This document shows, one piece after another, positions 35,139 through 44,629 of a stretch of DNA of 64,000 nt (position 1 is the stretch's first letter; every line of letters starts with the position of its first letter). The translations under genes and the position numbers were made by a program. The stretch comes from Pseudidiomarina terrestris (lineage in GTDB: Bacteria > Pseudomonadota > Gammaproteobacteria > Enterobacterales > Alteromonadaceae): NCBI RefSeq assembly GCF_030466405.1, contig NZ_JAGGJF010000004.1, positions 62,001 through 126,000 on the forward strand. Reading direction: 5' to 3'. The notes below the pieces were generated by a model. That model was given only the letters and a program-made list of their open reading frames with translations. It made no database searches and had not been told where the DNA came from.

Positions 35139-35675
35139 CTACTCGTTATCGGCATAGCCGCTACCGATGGCACTGAAGGGGAGCTTTAGCCCCAGTTGCG
35201 GAAATTGTAATGCAATCCAGGCCGGAAAAGTGTTGCTGTTGGGGCCAGGAACCGCGCGGTATTCATTTGCCCAGGGGTAACGGGTTGATGCTTCCGCAAT
35301 TTGTGGGATCAGCTCAGCCGCCTCTATACCGGTGAGCGACAGCAGCTTCTCAGGACGTGCGCCATACCAGTAGCGATCGGGAGTTTTAGTTTGGTAGACG
35401 CGCAGTGCAGGCTCGCCATTATCAACCCGCCAACCGACCACCTCATAAACCGTATACTCAGTCGCGTTCTCGGGTTTTACCGCCAGCCAGGTATGAACCG
35501 CAAACCAGCCGCGCCAACCAAAGGCATCAGCGGCATAGGCCTCAATAATGGCCTGATTCTGTAGCTGCGGATCCGCGGCCAAGCCCGCCGACTCCCGCGA
35601 TGCATCGCGCCAATCACTTGAAGAACAAGCACTGATCACGAGCAATAAAGTGAGAATAACAACTGATTTTTTCAT
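35139..35675 (-). CDS. DUF3750-type lipoprotein
   Basis: A 178-residue protein with a lipoprotein signal (VILTLLLVISACSSS, lipidated Cys about residue 17). The mature part has GWRGWFAVHTWLAVKP and a PGPNSNTFPAWIALQFP block near the C-terminus, which I associate with DUF3750. The function is unknown. It is a single gene divergent from the YdgA-like gene; no promoter is assigned. Confidence 0.78.
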   Translation of the reverse strand: MKKSVVILTLLLVISACSSSDWRDASRESAGLAADPQLQNQAIIEAYAADAFGWRGWFAVHTWLAVKPENATEYTVYEVVGWRVDNGEPALRVYQTKTPDRYWYGARPEKLLSLTGIEAAELIPQIAEASTRYPWANEYRAVPGPNSNTFPAWIALQFPQLGLKLPFSAIGSGYADNE

Positions 35676-35785
35676 AGCGCCGTGCCTTTCCTTATATTTA
35701 GTTACAACATTAAACTTAAAAAACTATGATAAGAAGGATCAATTTTGTTATCTTCTCGTTACTTTTAACATCAAGATATGGATCA

Positions 35786-37231
35786 ATGAGTATGAGCAAG
35801 AAGGGCGCATTTATCGGGATTGTCGTGGTTGCTGCAGGGCTATCGGTCACTCCTTATTTCATCGGAACGCAAACAGAGTCAGCGATTAAAGATTACGTGG
35901 CCCTTTTTGATGAATCTCAGCATTTATATCAAGCGCGGGTGGTCAGCTACGAGCGCGACTGGTTGAGCGCAAATGCTGTGATCGAGGTTGGTATTGATAC
36001 GCGTGCTCTGGGGCTCGAAGACGGGGCAACCGGTGAGGTGGTGACCACCGAGTTCGAACTTTCCCTGCAACACGGTCCGTTATTGACAGATCAGGGACTG
36101 GCAATTGGGCTTGCGTCGTGGCAGGTCAGCAATGATGGTCAGGGCCTGCAAGATTATGTGCAGTGGGATAGCAGCCGTTTACTTTACCTGCAGCAAGGTA
36201 CCGTCAATCTGGTTGGCAATGCCAGTTATCGCGACAGTATTCCGCAGTTGAGTAATACCGAGCGTACCGGCGAAGTACGTTTTGAACTGGCAGAATACGG
36301 TGGTCAGGGGCAGTACGACGGTAAAACGTTAAGATACGAAGGCGCTTTTTCAGAGTTTAATCTAGGGGTCGAGTCGTTGCAGGTTGAACTGCAAAATGCA
36401 CAGTTAAGTGGCCTTGCTGAAGCATCGCTGCAAACCCTGTTACGCGGTCAGTTTTACGAAGGGCACGGCAGTATGACTCTGGATGCCATGACAGTGACGA
36501 CCGCAGAAGCCGGCGAAGTGATGGGGGCCGACAAGGTCTCTATGGACTACGTCATGTCCATCAGTGAGGCAAGTGCGACCGGTAACGAGCTCGTGCAGAT
36601 GGCCATGGACTACGGGTTTGATACTCTACGGGTGAATGGCGTCGAGACCAATGACCTGCGTATGAATACGGCCATGAACGGTATCGATAAGGGATTTATG
36701 GATGCCTATCTGCAACTACTGCAAAGTGATGCTGGCACAGATCCCGAGCAGCTCCAGGCAGCTCTCGAAGAGTTGTTCGAGCAGCAGGGACTGGCGTTGT
36801 TACAGGCCGAGCCAGAGCTGACGATCACTAACTTTAGTGGCAGCTTGCCCGAAGGTCAGTTTGTTGCCAGCGCCTCGCTGTCGGTTGCTGGTGTCCGTGC
36901 CTTACCACAAGCCATGGACGATGATGCGTTTTGGCGTGAACACATGCGCGCCAGTACCCACCTGAATGTAGAAAAACCGCTGTTGCAGTGGGCAACCCAA
37001 ATGTATGTGCAGATGAGTCTGGTTAATGCCGGACAAGCGCGCGAATTGACCGTTGAACAACTGCAACAGATTGCAGCCCAGCAAGCCGCGATGATGATCC
37101 AAAGCTTTGTGCAGCAGGGTGTATTACGCGAGGAAGATGGTTCTTACGTATTGGATCTGCAGGTTGCCGCTGGCGTATTAGATATGAATGGCCAACAAGT
37201 GCCCTTAACGCAAGCTATGGGCGGCATGTAA
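35786..37231 (+). CDS. YdgA-family (DUF945) periplasmic protein
   Basis: A 481-residue protein opening MSMSKKGAFIGIVVVAAGLSV, a basic N-terminus plus one hydrophobic segment, as in E. coli YdgA. The rest is an extended beta-rich region with repeated amphipathic strands, ending in a Gln-rich helical part. DUF945 proteins belong to the AsmA-like/TAM-related group and are thought to be inner-membrane anchored in the periplasm. The frame is open to an ATG at 35726, but that start would place a second hydrophobic segment ahead of the anchor and has no ribosome site. The function is not established. Confidence 0.8.
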   Translation: MSMSKKGAFIGIVVVAAGLSVTPYFIGTQTESAIKDYVALFDESQHLYQARVVSYERDWLSANAVIEVGIDTRALGLEDGATGEVVTTEFELSLQHGPLLTDQGLAIGLASWQVSNDGQGLQDYVQWDSSRLLYLQQGTVNLVGNASYRDSIPQLSNTERTGEVRFELAEYGGQGQYDGKTLRYEGAFSEFNLGVESLQVELQNAQLSGLAEASLQTLLRGQFYEGHGSMTLDAMTVTTAEAGEVMGADKVSMDYVMSISEASATGNELVQMAMDYGFDTLRVNGVETNDLRMNTAMNGIDKGFMDAYLQLLQSDAGTDPEQLQAALEELFEQQGLALLQAEPELTITNFSGSLPEGQFVASASLSVAGVRALPQAMDDDAFWREHMRASTHLNVEKPLLQWATQMYVQMSLVNAGQARELTVEQLQQIAAQQAAMMIQSFVQQGVLREEDGSYVLDLQVAAGVLDMNGQQVPLTQAMGGM

Positions 37232-37357
37232 CAGGCGTACAGTCGTTACAGAAAACCTTGGTTACAATTGTTTACCACGCGGCAATGTTGTTGCGCTGCA
37301 GCCAGTGCTATGTTGTGCGCGTGGTCATTATCCGTTCTTTTAAACAGGTCATCAGCT

Positions 37358-38290
37358 ATGTTACGCACATCATTTCCGGGTCTCACGTTAGCAATCTTGC
37401 TCGCCGTATCTGCGATCTCGCTCAGTGCTGGCTCCGCGGCACATGCGCAGGTCAGTGAAAACCTGACCATTTGTGAAAGTGGCGATTGCCAGCGCCAGTT
37501 GGCAGAGCTTGAGCGTTTGGCACGCAAGGGCAGTGGCGATGCCGCTGCTGTGGTAGCGCTGGCCTACGCCAGTGGTGATGGTGTGGAACAAGACACCGAA
37601 AAAGCCCAACAGTTTATGGAGCAAGGCGCAAACCGGCGCAACCCGTTAGCGATGTACGTTATTTCTGACTGGTACCAACGCGGCTTCGTAGTGGAACAGA
37701 ATGCAGAGCAGAGTCAGCGCTGGCTCGACCGTGCTGTCAAAACTGGTTACGCGCCCGCCCTGTACTTGAAGGCAACGCAATTGCTGGCCAGTAATACTGT
37801 CACTGAGCAGCAACAGGCAGTTCCCTTGTTAGAGCAGGCTGCTGAAACAGGATTGCTGACGGCCATGTACGCGCTGGCACGGTTGCAACAAACCGGAACT
37901 CTGGTGGAGCAGGATTTGATTGCCGCAGGCACACTATTTGCGCGCTTAGCTCGCTCAGGTTATGGCGACGCGCGGCAGCAACTGCAGCAGGTTAATCAGC
38001 AGTTAGCCGGCACTGAATTTGCTGCGAGCGATGATGGCCAGCTGCTGCGTCAGGCTGAGCAGGCCATGGAGCGGATCACGGTCACCGCAGACGCAAGTCT
38101 GTACCGTACTCAACTCGATCGTCTGGTCAATCAGCTGGACGCTTCAGGCAGTTTTGATAACCGTTCCATTGGCTCACGCATTCGCGGCGTTGGCTGCGCT
38201 GACACGGGCTCTCCGTGCGCAGTATTGAGTCCTGGTAGAGGACAAAGCAGCCTTGGGGATGTGCTTAGCGGTAATCGCGGCGGCAACTAA
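37358..38290 (+). CDS. exported Sel1-repeat protein
   Basis: A 310-residue protein. The ATG at 37358 follows ACAGGT and begins a signal peptide (RTSFPGLTLAILLAVSAISL, cleavage after AHA). Residues about 50-210 contain Sel1-type TPR repeats (AAVVALAYASGDGVEQDTEKA, then NPLAMYVISDWYQRGFVVEQN, then TAMYALARLQQTGTLVEQD). Such proteins act as adaptors for protein contacts. The C-terminus is short and basic with two Cys. The frame upstream of 37358 lacks protein-like features. A hairpin follows directly after the stop. Confidence 0.85.
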   Translation: MLRTSFPGLTLAILLAVSAISLSAGSAAHAQVSENLTICESGDCQRQLAELERLARKGSGDAAAVVALAYASGDGVEQDTEKAQQFMEQGANRRNPLAMYVISDWYQRGFVVEQNAEQSQRWLDRAVKTGYAPALYLKATQLLASNTVTEQQQAVPLLEQAAETGLLTAMYALARLQQTGTLVEQDLIAAGTLFARLARSGYGDARQQLQQVNQQLAGTEFAASDDGQLLRQAEQAMERITVTADASLYRTQLDRLVNQLDASGSFDNRSIGSRIRGVGCADTGSPCAVLSPGRGQSSLGDVLSGNRGGN

Positions 38291-38388
38291 AATCGGCGGG
38301 GCATTTGCGCCGCCGCCTGATTTTCTATATCATTCCCGCCCTCTATAGGGCTTCGGCCCAAACCATGCAACAACAGTGGAGTTTGGGC
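38289..38388 (+). terminator. two hairpins between the Sel1 gene and sulP
   Basis: The first pairs AAAATC-GGCGG (from 38289) with CCGCC-TGATTTT (38313-38324), with one bulge, right at the Sel1-gene stop. The second pairs GCCCAAAC (38356-38363) with GTTTGGGC (38381-38388) and ends in TTTG. Either could terminate the Sel1 transcript. Confidence 0.6.
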
Positions 38389-38504
38389 TTTGTTCCTGCT
38401 TACGCCACCCTAGCCGTAACAGTTTTCTCTTCTTTTAGCTGGCCAGCTTCTGTGCCGGCGCATTTTCGTGTTCTTAATTTCTAACTTTAAAAGTGATAAC
38501 AATT

Positions 38505-39995
38505 ATGTTGAAGACCATTCAGAACCAATGGCTCTCGAATATCCGTGGCGATCTGCTCGCGGGTATCGTGGTGGCGCTGGCGCTTATCCCTGAAGCCATC
38601 GCCTTTTCTATTATTGCCGGAGTCGATCCAAAAGTTGGCTTGTATGCCTCGTTCTGTATCGCCGTTATTATTGCCTTTACAGGTGGCCGACCGGGCATGA
38701 TTTCTGCCGCTACTGGCGCCATGGCGCTGCTGATGGTGACGCTGGTTCGTGAACATGGGCTTGAGTATTTGCTCGCGGCAACCTTGTTGACCGGCGTGCT
38801 GCAGATCGTCGCCGGCTATTTGAAACTTGGCGATTTAATGCGCTTTGTCTCCCGTTCTGTGGTGACGGGATTTGTGAATGCCCTGGCGATACTAATTTTC
38901 ATGGCACAATTACCTGAGCTGACGAATGTGACCTGGCATGTTTACGCTATGACCGCTGCCGGACTGGGTATCATCTACCTGTTCCCTTATGTTCCAGTGA
39001 TTGGCAAAGTACTGCCATCGCCGTTGATTTGTATTGTTGCACTGACCCTAGTTGCCATTTTCTGGAACATTGATATCCGTACCGTTGGTGATATGGGGCA
39101 GCTACCTGATACCTTGCCGATTTTTCTCTGGCCTGACGTGCCCTTAACGCTTGAAACCTTGTGGATCGTGTTTCCTTATTCAGCCGCATTAGCAATAGTA
39201 GGCTTGCTTGAATCGATGATGACCGCAACTATCGTTGATGACCTGACGGATACCGATAGTGATAAAAACCGTGAATGTAAAGGACAGGGTATTGCCAATG
39301 TGGGCGCCGGTTTGTTTGGCGGTATGGCGGGCTGTGCCATGATTGGTCAGTCGGTGATCAACGTGAAGTCCGGGGGCCGTACCCGCCTTTCAACTTTTGT
39401 TGCGGGCGCCTTTTTGATGGTGATGATCCTGGTGCTCGATGAGTGGTTGAAACAAATCCCGATGGCGGCCCTGGTCGCGGTCATGATTATGGTGTCTATC
39501 GGTACCTTCAGCTGGGCGTCAATTCGTGATTTGCGCAAGCACCCGTTGTCGACCAATATCGTGATGGTCACTACCGTAGCTGTGGTTGTAGCGACGCATA
39601 ATCTCGCCTTAGGTGTCGGCGTTGGTGTGCTTTTGGCGGCAATGTTCTTTGCCAATAAAATTGGCCATTTCATGCATGTTCAATCCACCATCAATGAGGC
39701 AGGGACTGAGCGTAAGTATCAGGTCATTGGCCAGGTTTTCTTTAGTTCTGCAGATAAATTTGTCGCTTTCTTTGACTTCAAAGAAGCAGTCGATAAAGTA
39801 GTAATAGACTTAACCCGTGCGCATTTCTGGGATATCACCGCTGTTGGTGCGTTGGATAAAGTGGTATTGAAGTTCCGTCGCGACGGTGCTGACGTTGAAG
39901 TCATAGGCCTGAATGAGGCCAGCGCAACAATTGTTGACCGTTTCGGTGTGCATGATAAACCTGACGCGGCCGATAAAATCATTGGCGGCCACTAG
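38505..39995 (+). CDS. SulP-family anion transporter with STAS domain
   Basis: A 496-residue inner-membrane protein. The N-terminal domain has about 10-14 helices, beginning [20 protein letters not shown] and including [20 protein letters not shown], a SulP signature. A C-terminal STAS domain spans about 400-490 ([19 protein letters not shown]). SulP members carry sulfate, bicarbonate or organic anions by H+ or Na+ symport; pairing with a UspA gene is common for bicarbonate-type members. The ATG at 38505 is preferred to a GTG at 38493. A universal stress protein gene follows after 16 bases. Confidence 0.93.
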   Translation: MLKTIQNQWLSNIRGDLLAGIVVALALIPEAIAFSIIAGVDPKVGLYASFCIAVIIAFTGGRPGMISAATGAMALLMVTLVREHGLEYLLAATLLTGVLQIVAGYLKLGDLMRFVSRSVVTGFVNALAILIFMAQLPELTNVTWHVYAMTAAGLGIIYLFPYVPVIGKVLPSPLICIVALTLVAIFWNIDIRTVGDMGQLPDTLPIFLWPDVPLTLETLWIVFPYSAALAIVGLLESMMTATIVDDLTDTDSDKNRECKGQGIANVGAGLFGGMAGCAMIGQSVINVKSGGRTRLSTFVAGAFLMVMILVLDEWLKQIPMAALVAVMIMVSIGTFSWASIRDLRKHPLSTNIVMVTTVAVVVATHNLALGVGVGVLLAAMFFANKIGHFMHVQSTINEAGTERKYQVIGQVFFSSADKFVAFFDFKEAVDKVVIDLTRAHFWDITAVGALDKVVLKFRRDGADVEVIGLNEASATIVDRFGVHDKPDAADKIIGGH

Positions 39996-40011
39996 GCTGC
40001 AGGAGGACAAG

Positions 40012-40863
40012 ATGTCATTTGTTATTGGATGTATCGATGGGGCCACAGCCAGCACCGCAGTGTGTGAGTATTCCGCCTGGGCCGCAACACAGCTTTCTGC
40101 GCCAGTACTACTTTTGCACGTGCTCGAAAACTCGACCCTGGAAGCGAGCACGGATGTTACCGGTAACATCGGGTTTGGGACTCGTGAGCATCTACTCGAG
40201 CAACTGGCAGAGCTGGATGAACAACGCGCGAAACTGGCGTTGAAGCATGGCCATATGCTGCTTGAGCAAGCTGAACAGAAGGTGCGCAAGCTAGGTCTTA
40301 CCGACATTCATCAGCGCCAGCGCCACGGTGGGCTAGCACCCACTCTGCTCGACATGGAGCAGGATGTGCGGCTGGCGGTGTTGGGCTTACACGGCGAAGA
40401 CTCAATAAATCAGCTCCGCAAAGTTGGCAGTCATCTGGAAACCGTGATTCGTAGCGTTCATCGGCCGTTACTGCTGACCCCTGATGAGTTCCAGCCACCG
40501 AAAAGCGCGATGCTGGCTTATGATGGCAGTGAAACCGCCAAAAAAGGGGTTGAGCTAGTGACCGAGAGCCCACTTTTTAAAGGTATGCCGGTGCACCTGG
40601 TAATGGTTGATGATGACACTGTGGAAAACCAGGAGCGCCTGGACTGGGCCGCAGAGCATCTGCGCGCGGGCGGGCACGACGTCGAAACCAAACTGTTGAG
40701 CGGAAATGTAGAAGAAAGCTTACACAGTTATCAGACCGACCATGGCATCGACATCATGGTGATGGGGGCCTTTGGCCACTCACGCATTCGCCAGTTTTTG
40801 GTGGGCAGCACCACCATGCGCATGCTGCAGGAAAGCACAACTCCAGTTCTGGTGTTGCGCTAG
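40012..40863 (+). CDS. tandem-domain universal stress protein
   Basis: A 283-residue protein starting MSFVIGCIDGATAS after a perfect AGGAGG. It has two UspA domains (about 1-150 and 155-283). The second carries the nucleotide-binding pattern GxxG-x9-G(S/T) in MGAFGHSRIRQFLVGSTT, so it probably binds ATP; the first is degenerate. It is cotranscribed with the SulP gene and is probably its soluble regulatory partner. It is convergent with kynU with only 14 bases between stops. Confidence 0.93.
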   Translation: MSFVIGCIDGATASTAVCEYSAWAATQLSAPVLLLHVLENSTLEASTDVTGNIGFGTREHLLEQLAELDEQRAKLALKHGHMLLEQAEQKVRKLGLTDIHQRQRHGGLAPTLLDMEQDVRLAVLGLHGEDSINQLRKVGSHLETVIRSVHRPLLLTPDEFQPPKSAMLAYDGSETAKKGVELVTESPLFKGMPVHLVMVDDDTVENQERLDWAAEHLRAGGHDVETKLLSGNVEESLHSYQTDHGIDIMVMGAFGHSRIRQFLVGSTTMRMLQESTTPVLVLR

Positions 40864-40877
40864 CCTGTCCGGGTTGA

Positions 40878-42155
40878 TCAGGTGACTGCCTGACGCGTCT
40901 GAAAACGTGGGTCTGTATAGGCCCGCGTTTGCATAATCTCCGCCAGACGCGCGACGGCACGCCCAATATCGGTAAAACTGGTGTAGAGTGGCGTGAAGCC
41001 GACGCGCAGATAATTCGGTGCGCGAAAATCGGCAATCACCTTGTGCTCAATCAGAGCCTGACAAATCGCATAAGCATCCGGGTGAGCGAACGACAGCTGA
41101 CTGCCGCGCTGCTGCGCCGTCTTCGGTGAAATGCAGTCGAATTCCCGGGCCAGTCCCGTTTGCTCTAAAAGTTCTAAAAACAGCTCTGCCAGGCCGATGG
41201 ATTTCTCGCGGACCTGCACCATGGTAACATCCGCAAATACATCTAATGCCGCATCGACAGCGCTCATGGCAAGAATTGATGGCGTCCCACTGAGCATTTT
41301 TCCGATGCCGTCAGTGGCTTCGAACTGTGCATCAAAGACGAATGGCCGGGCATGACCAAACCAGCCGGATAGTGGCTGTCTGACGCTACCCAGGTGACGC
41401 TCGGCCACATACACAAAGGCCGGTGCCCCGGGTCCACCGTTCAGGTATTTGTAAGTGCAACCTACAGCAAAATCCGCCTGCCACTTATCCAGCTCGACCG
41501 GCACAGCACCTGCGCTATGGGCGAGGTCAACAATGACTAATGCGCCAGCCGCGTGGGCATGAGCGATAATCTCGGCCATAGGTAATCGCCGGCCACTACG
41601 AAAGTTGACCTCGGTTAGCATTACGATGGCGGTTTGAGCATGAATATGCTTGCTAAGATCAGCAAGCAGCTCAGCTTCATCGGCAAGCACCAGCTCACAA
41701 TTCTCCGCGCCGATCAGTTGCTGCAACCCCTGCACCATATAAAGGTCGGTTGGGAAATTATCCGCGGTAGACAGCACTTGATGACGCTGGTTGCGTGGTT
41801 CGCCGCGGGCATCAAGAACCGCAAAAGCAGCACTGAGCGTTTTAAATAAGTTCACTGAGATGGAGTCACAGCAGATGACCTGTCCTGCCTGCGCGCCAAT
41901 GATTGGTGCCAGCTTGTCGCCGATTTTAGCGGGCAGGTGAACCCAGCCATGTTCGTTCCAGCTGCGGATGCCGTCCTGACCCCATTGTTGCGCGGTCGTC
42001 TCGGCCACACGAGCTTGAGTGCCGTGGGTCATTAAACCCAAGGAATTACCATCGAGGTAAACGGTGTCTTCGGGAATGACAAATTCATCCCGCAGATGAG
42101 TAAGCGGATCAGCTTGGTCCAGGCGCTCGAGCGCACTGAAATTAATATCAGTCAT
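40878..42155 (-). CDS. kynU: kynureninase
   Basis: A 425-residue PLP enzyme. It starts MTDINFSALERLDQADPLTH and has VYLDGNSLGLM, VIVDLAHSAGAVPVELD, and FAVGCTYKYLNGGPGAPAFV with the Schiff-base Lys. KynU cleaves kynurenine to anthranilate and alanine (or 3-hydroxykynurenine to 3-hydroxyanthranilate). The start at 42155 gives the family length and overlaps the upstream hydrolase gene by 8 bases. With that gene it forms a small tryptophan-catabolic operon. The frame upstream of 42155 is a shadow. Confidence 0.95.
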   Translation of the reverse strand: MTDINFSALERLDQADPLTHLRDEFVIPEDTVYLDGNSLGLMTHGTQARVAETTAQQWGQDGIRSWNEHGWVHLPAKIGDKLAPIIGAQAGQVICCDSISVNLFKTLSAAFAVLDARGEPRNQRHQVLSTADNFPTDLYMVQGLQQLIGAENCELVLADEAELLADLSKHIHAQTAIVMLTEVNFRSGRRLPMAEIIAHAHAAGALVIVDLAHSAGAVPVELDKWQADFAVGCTYKYLNGGPGAPAFVYVAERHLGSVRQPLSGWFGHARPFVFDAQFEATDGIGKMLSGTPSILAMSAVDAALDVFADVTMVQVREKSIGLAELFLELLEQTGLAREFDCISPKTAQQRGSQLSFAHPDAYAICQALIEHKVIADFRAPNYLRVGFTPLYTSFTDIGRAVARLAEIMQTRAYTDPRFQTRQAVT

Positions 42156-42996
42156 GCATCGCTTCCAGGGTGGTGAGCAGCTGTTGCCAGGCCGCTGTAT
42201 TTGGATGAACCCAGTCGAAATGGCCAGCACTTTCTGCCAGAACGACCTGAACCGCACCTTTTTGTGCATAAGCGCGGGCCTGTTCGGTAGGCACGATACT
42301 ATCGGCGCCTCCCTGCAGCAAGGTGACTGCGACCTTAATGTCCTGCTCAATAGGGTTGGCTTGCTGCCAGTCGCTGGCCGAGGCGCTCTGCATAAACTGC
42401 GCGCCGGCCTGCTGGCAGCCGCCGTCGGCTGCGGTATAAGCAGCAAGATCGGTAATGGCCGCCAGGCCAACAACATGATCCACAGACTCAGCGAATGCGC
42501 TACCGGCAAGTAAAGCCAGATGTCCGCCGGCACTGTGCCCCATCACAACGACGTGTCGCTCACGAAGCGCTAACTCAGGCAGAGCAATGAGCCGCTGCAT
42601 GGCATTCTGGATATCATGCCAGGTTCCGGGCCAACCCCCGCCATTATCGCCGGTACGGCGATACTCAATCGAGGCCACCGCATAGCCTGCCTGCTGCAAA
42701 GCAGTGGCGGCTGGTCGGGTATGGTCGATGTTGTAGGCATTTAACCAGCATCCACCATGAATGAATACTACCAAGGGCGCAGACACCCCAGATGTTGGCC
42801 AGAGATCGATAAATTGCAGCGGATCATCACCGTAGCTTAACCGTTGCTGTGCTGCGCTATAGCTGAGCTCGGTAACGCTTGAGTAGGCAACGTCAGGTCC
42901 AGCCAGTGTGGTCGTGTCGGTGCTGGCCACCAGGGGCGATGAGGCAAGAGAGAATCCTGCTGCGAGCACAGAGAAAATAAGTTTGCGTGGGTCCAT
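42148..42996 (-). CDS. alpha/beta hydrolase of the kynureninase operon
   Basis: A 282-residue serine hydrolase. HGGCWLNAYN (HGGxW oxyanion motif, as in AFMID-type kynurenine formamidases and related esterases), VVMGHSAGGHLALLAG (nucleophile Ser), the Asp in LLQGGADSIVPTEQ and the His in AGHFDWVHP complete the triad. Overlap with kynU suggests that it removes the formyl group from N-formylkynurenine. Against this, residues 1-25 (LIFSVLAAGFSLASSPLVAS) look like a signal peptide, which would place it in the periplasm. The gene overlaps kynU by 8 bases and begins 1 base after the Mpo1-like gene. Confidence 0.82.
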   Translation of the reverse strand: MDPRKLIFSVLAAGFSLASSPLVASTDTTTLAGPDVAYSSVTELSYSAAQQRLSYGDDPLQFIDLWPTSGVSAPLVVFIHGGCWLNAYNIDHTRPAATALQQAGYAVASIEYRRTGDNGGGWPGTWHDIQNAMQRLIALPELALRERHVVVMGHSAGGHLALLAGSAFAESVDHVVGLAAITDLAAYTAADGGCQQAGAQFMQSASASDWQQANPIEQDIKVAVTLLQGGADSIVPTEQARAYAQKGAVQVVLAESAGHFDWVHPNTAAWQQLLTTLEAMHD

Positions 42997-43488
42997 TTAC
43001 GAGAATCTCTTTTCGATGGCCTGGTGCAAATCTTTTTTCAAACCCAGCATAAAAACCACTTCCGCGACGACAAACAGGGGGCCAATGGCCAGTCCCATAA
43101 TGTCGTCGACAAACGCTGGTTTGCGCCCTTCAAAATAATGCCCAATAAACTGAAAAGCCCAGCCCACTACGAACAAGCCAACCCCCCAGCTCAACCACGC
43201 ACTGGTCGACAGGGCTGCTACTTGCACGCCTAGCACCACGGTCAAGGCAAGTAATACTGCCATCAGCAGTCCTAACGGACGGTCGAGACGCAAGTAGAAA
43301 AAAGATGCGATAACAGCAATAATCAGAGCCGGGCTTAAGAACCAACCCTCAAAAGACCAATGCGGACGCGAGAGTAAAATCTGTATCGCGATGACAATCA
43401 TCGGGATACCCAGCAGATGGGTTGCAATATTACGGCGGTCGCGATGGTACGCGGCATACTCAGACAAATGGTCTGTTATTGTTTTCAT
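42997..43488 (-). CDS. Mpo1-like (DUF962) membrane protein
   Basis: A 163-residue protein with four hydrophobic helices. SEYAAYHRDRRNIATHLLGIP and FIGHYFEGRKPAF hold the His residues conserved in the YGL010w/Mpo1 family. Yeast Mpo1 is an Fe(II)-dependent dioxygenase that removes one carbon from 2-hydroxy fatty acids; bacterial roles are not known. It abuts the alpha/beta hydrolase gene, so it is in the kynU operon. AGGG-like sequence precedes the ATG. Confidence 0.88.
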   Translation of the reverse strand: MKTITDHLSEYAAYHRDRRNIATHLLGIPMIVIAIQILLSRPHWSFEGWFLSPALIIAVIASFFYLRLDRPLGLLMAVLLALTVVLGVQVAALSTSAWLSWGVGLFVVGWAFQFIGHYFEGRKPAFVDDIMGLAIGPLFVVAEVVFMLGLKKDLHQAIEKRFS

Positions 43489-43570
43489 AGTCTTGCCCTG
43501 TAGCTATTGTGCTGTCAGTATGACGGTTTGCCATCTACTATAAATAGAAAATCCACTGAAGGGAAAGGCC

Positions 43571-44617
43571 ATGCGCGATAAATTGGAGCGTCGCTCGTTT
43601 TTGCTTCTGCTTATACTGGTAAGCATCGCTTTCGGATTCATTTTAGAGCCGTTTTTTGGCGCTATTTTCTGGGCCTGTGCGGTGACGGTTATTTTTGCAC
43701 CTATGCAACGCTGGGTACTGTCAAAAATAGGCGAAAAACCCAATACCGCCGCCGGATTCACTCTATTGACCTGTATGGCGATTGTCGTTATCCCGGTTAT
43801 CTTCCTGAGTACAGCCTTCGTGAAAGAGGGGATTCAATTTTACCAGCGAGTTGAAGCGGGAGAGATTGATCCCCGGCAAATCCTGCAGCAGCTCCGTGAT
43901 GCTTTCCCTTGGTTTGATCAGGTATTGGTCGAGCTTGGCATCGATACCACTAACCTGCGCGAGCGCATTTCTAACAGTCTGGTCAGTGCAACGCAATTTC
44001 TAGCCAAAGAAACTCTCAGTATCGGGCAGAATACCTTTAGCTTTTTGATCAGTCTGGCGCTGATGATGTACCTGACCTTTTTCCTGCTGCGTGATGGCAG
44101 TAAGCTGATGCGGATTATCGTCAGAGCTCTTCCGCTTGGCGACGAACGCGAAGAGGCATTATTTAAAAAGTTCGCTGAAGTGACCCGCGCGACAGTAAAA
44201 GGGAACTTAGTGGTGGCGATCGTGCAGGGTGCTCTTGGCGGTATTATCTTCTGGCTGCTTGCGATACCAGGGCCCTTGTTATGGGGTGTGGTGATGGCGT
44301 TCTTGTCCTTGATCCCTGCGGTGGGCGCGGCGATTATCTGGTTCCCGGTGTGTTTGTATTTATTCGCCACCGGCGACTGGATAAGCGGCACCATCCTGCT
44401 CGCCTACGGTGCTGTTGTCATAGGCCTGGCCGACAATGTGTTACGACCGATTCTGGTTGGACGCGATACCAAGCTTCCGGATTATGTGGTGCTATTTTCT
44501 ACCATCGGTGGTATCACCCTTTTTGGTATCAATGGCTTTGTCATCGGCCCGCTGGTCGCCGCGCTGTTCATGGCGACCTGGCAGATTTTTATGAAAGACT
44601 TTAATGGCGAAATGTAG
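43571..44617 (+). CDS. AI-2E-family (PerM-like) membrane protein
   Basis: A 348-residue polytopic protein with about seven helices. LVSIAFGFILEPFFGAIFWA near the N-terminus, the long hydrophilic segment after helix 3 (about 90-150), and the C-terminal SLIPAVGAAIIWFPVCLYL and LADNVLRPILVG blocks are typical of the AI-2E/UPF0118 family (PerM, YdiK, TqsA). Members include autoinducer-2 exporters and Na+/H+ antiporters, so the substrate is open. It is convergent with cfa, with 12 bases between stops. Confidence 0.9.
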   Translation: MRDKLERRSFLLLLILVSIAFGFILEPFFGAIFWACAVTVIFAPMQRWVLSKIGEKPNTAAGFTLLTCMAIVVIPVIFLSTAFVKEGIQFYQRVEAGEIDPRQILQQLRDAFPWFDQVLVELGIDTTNLRERISNSLVSATQFLAKETLSIGQNTFSFLISLALMMYLTFFLLRDGSKLMRIIVRALPLGDEREEALFKKFAEVTRATVKGNLVVAIVQGALGGIIFWLLAIPGPLLWGVVMAFLSLIPAVGAAIIWFPVCLYLFATGDWISGTILLAYGAVVIGLADNVLRPILVGRDTKLPDYVVLFSTIGGITLFGINGFVIGPLVAALFMATWQIFMKDFNGEM

Positions 44618-44629
44618 CCTGTCCGCGAC

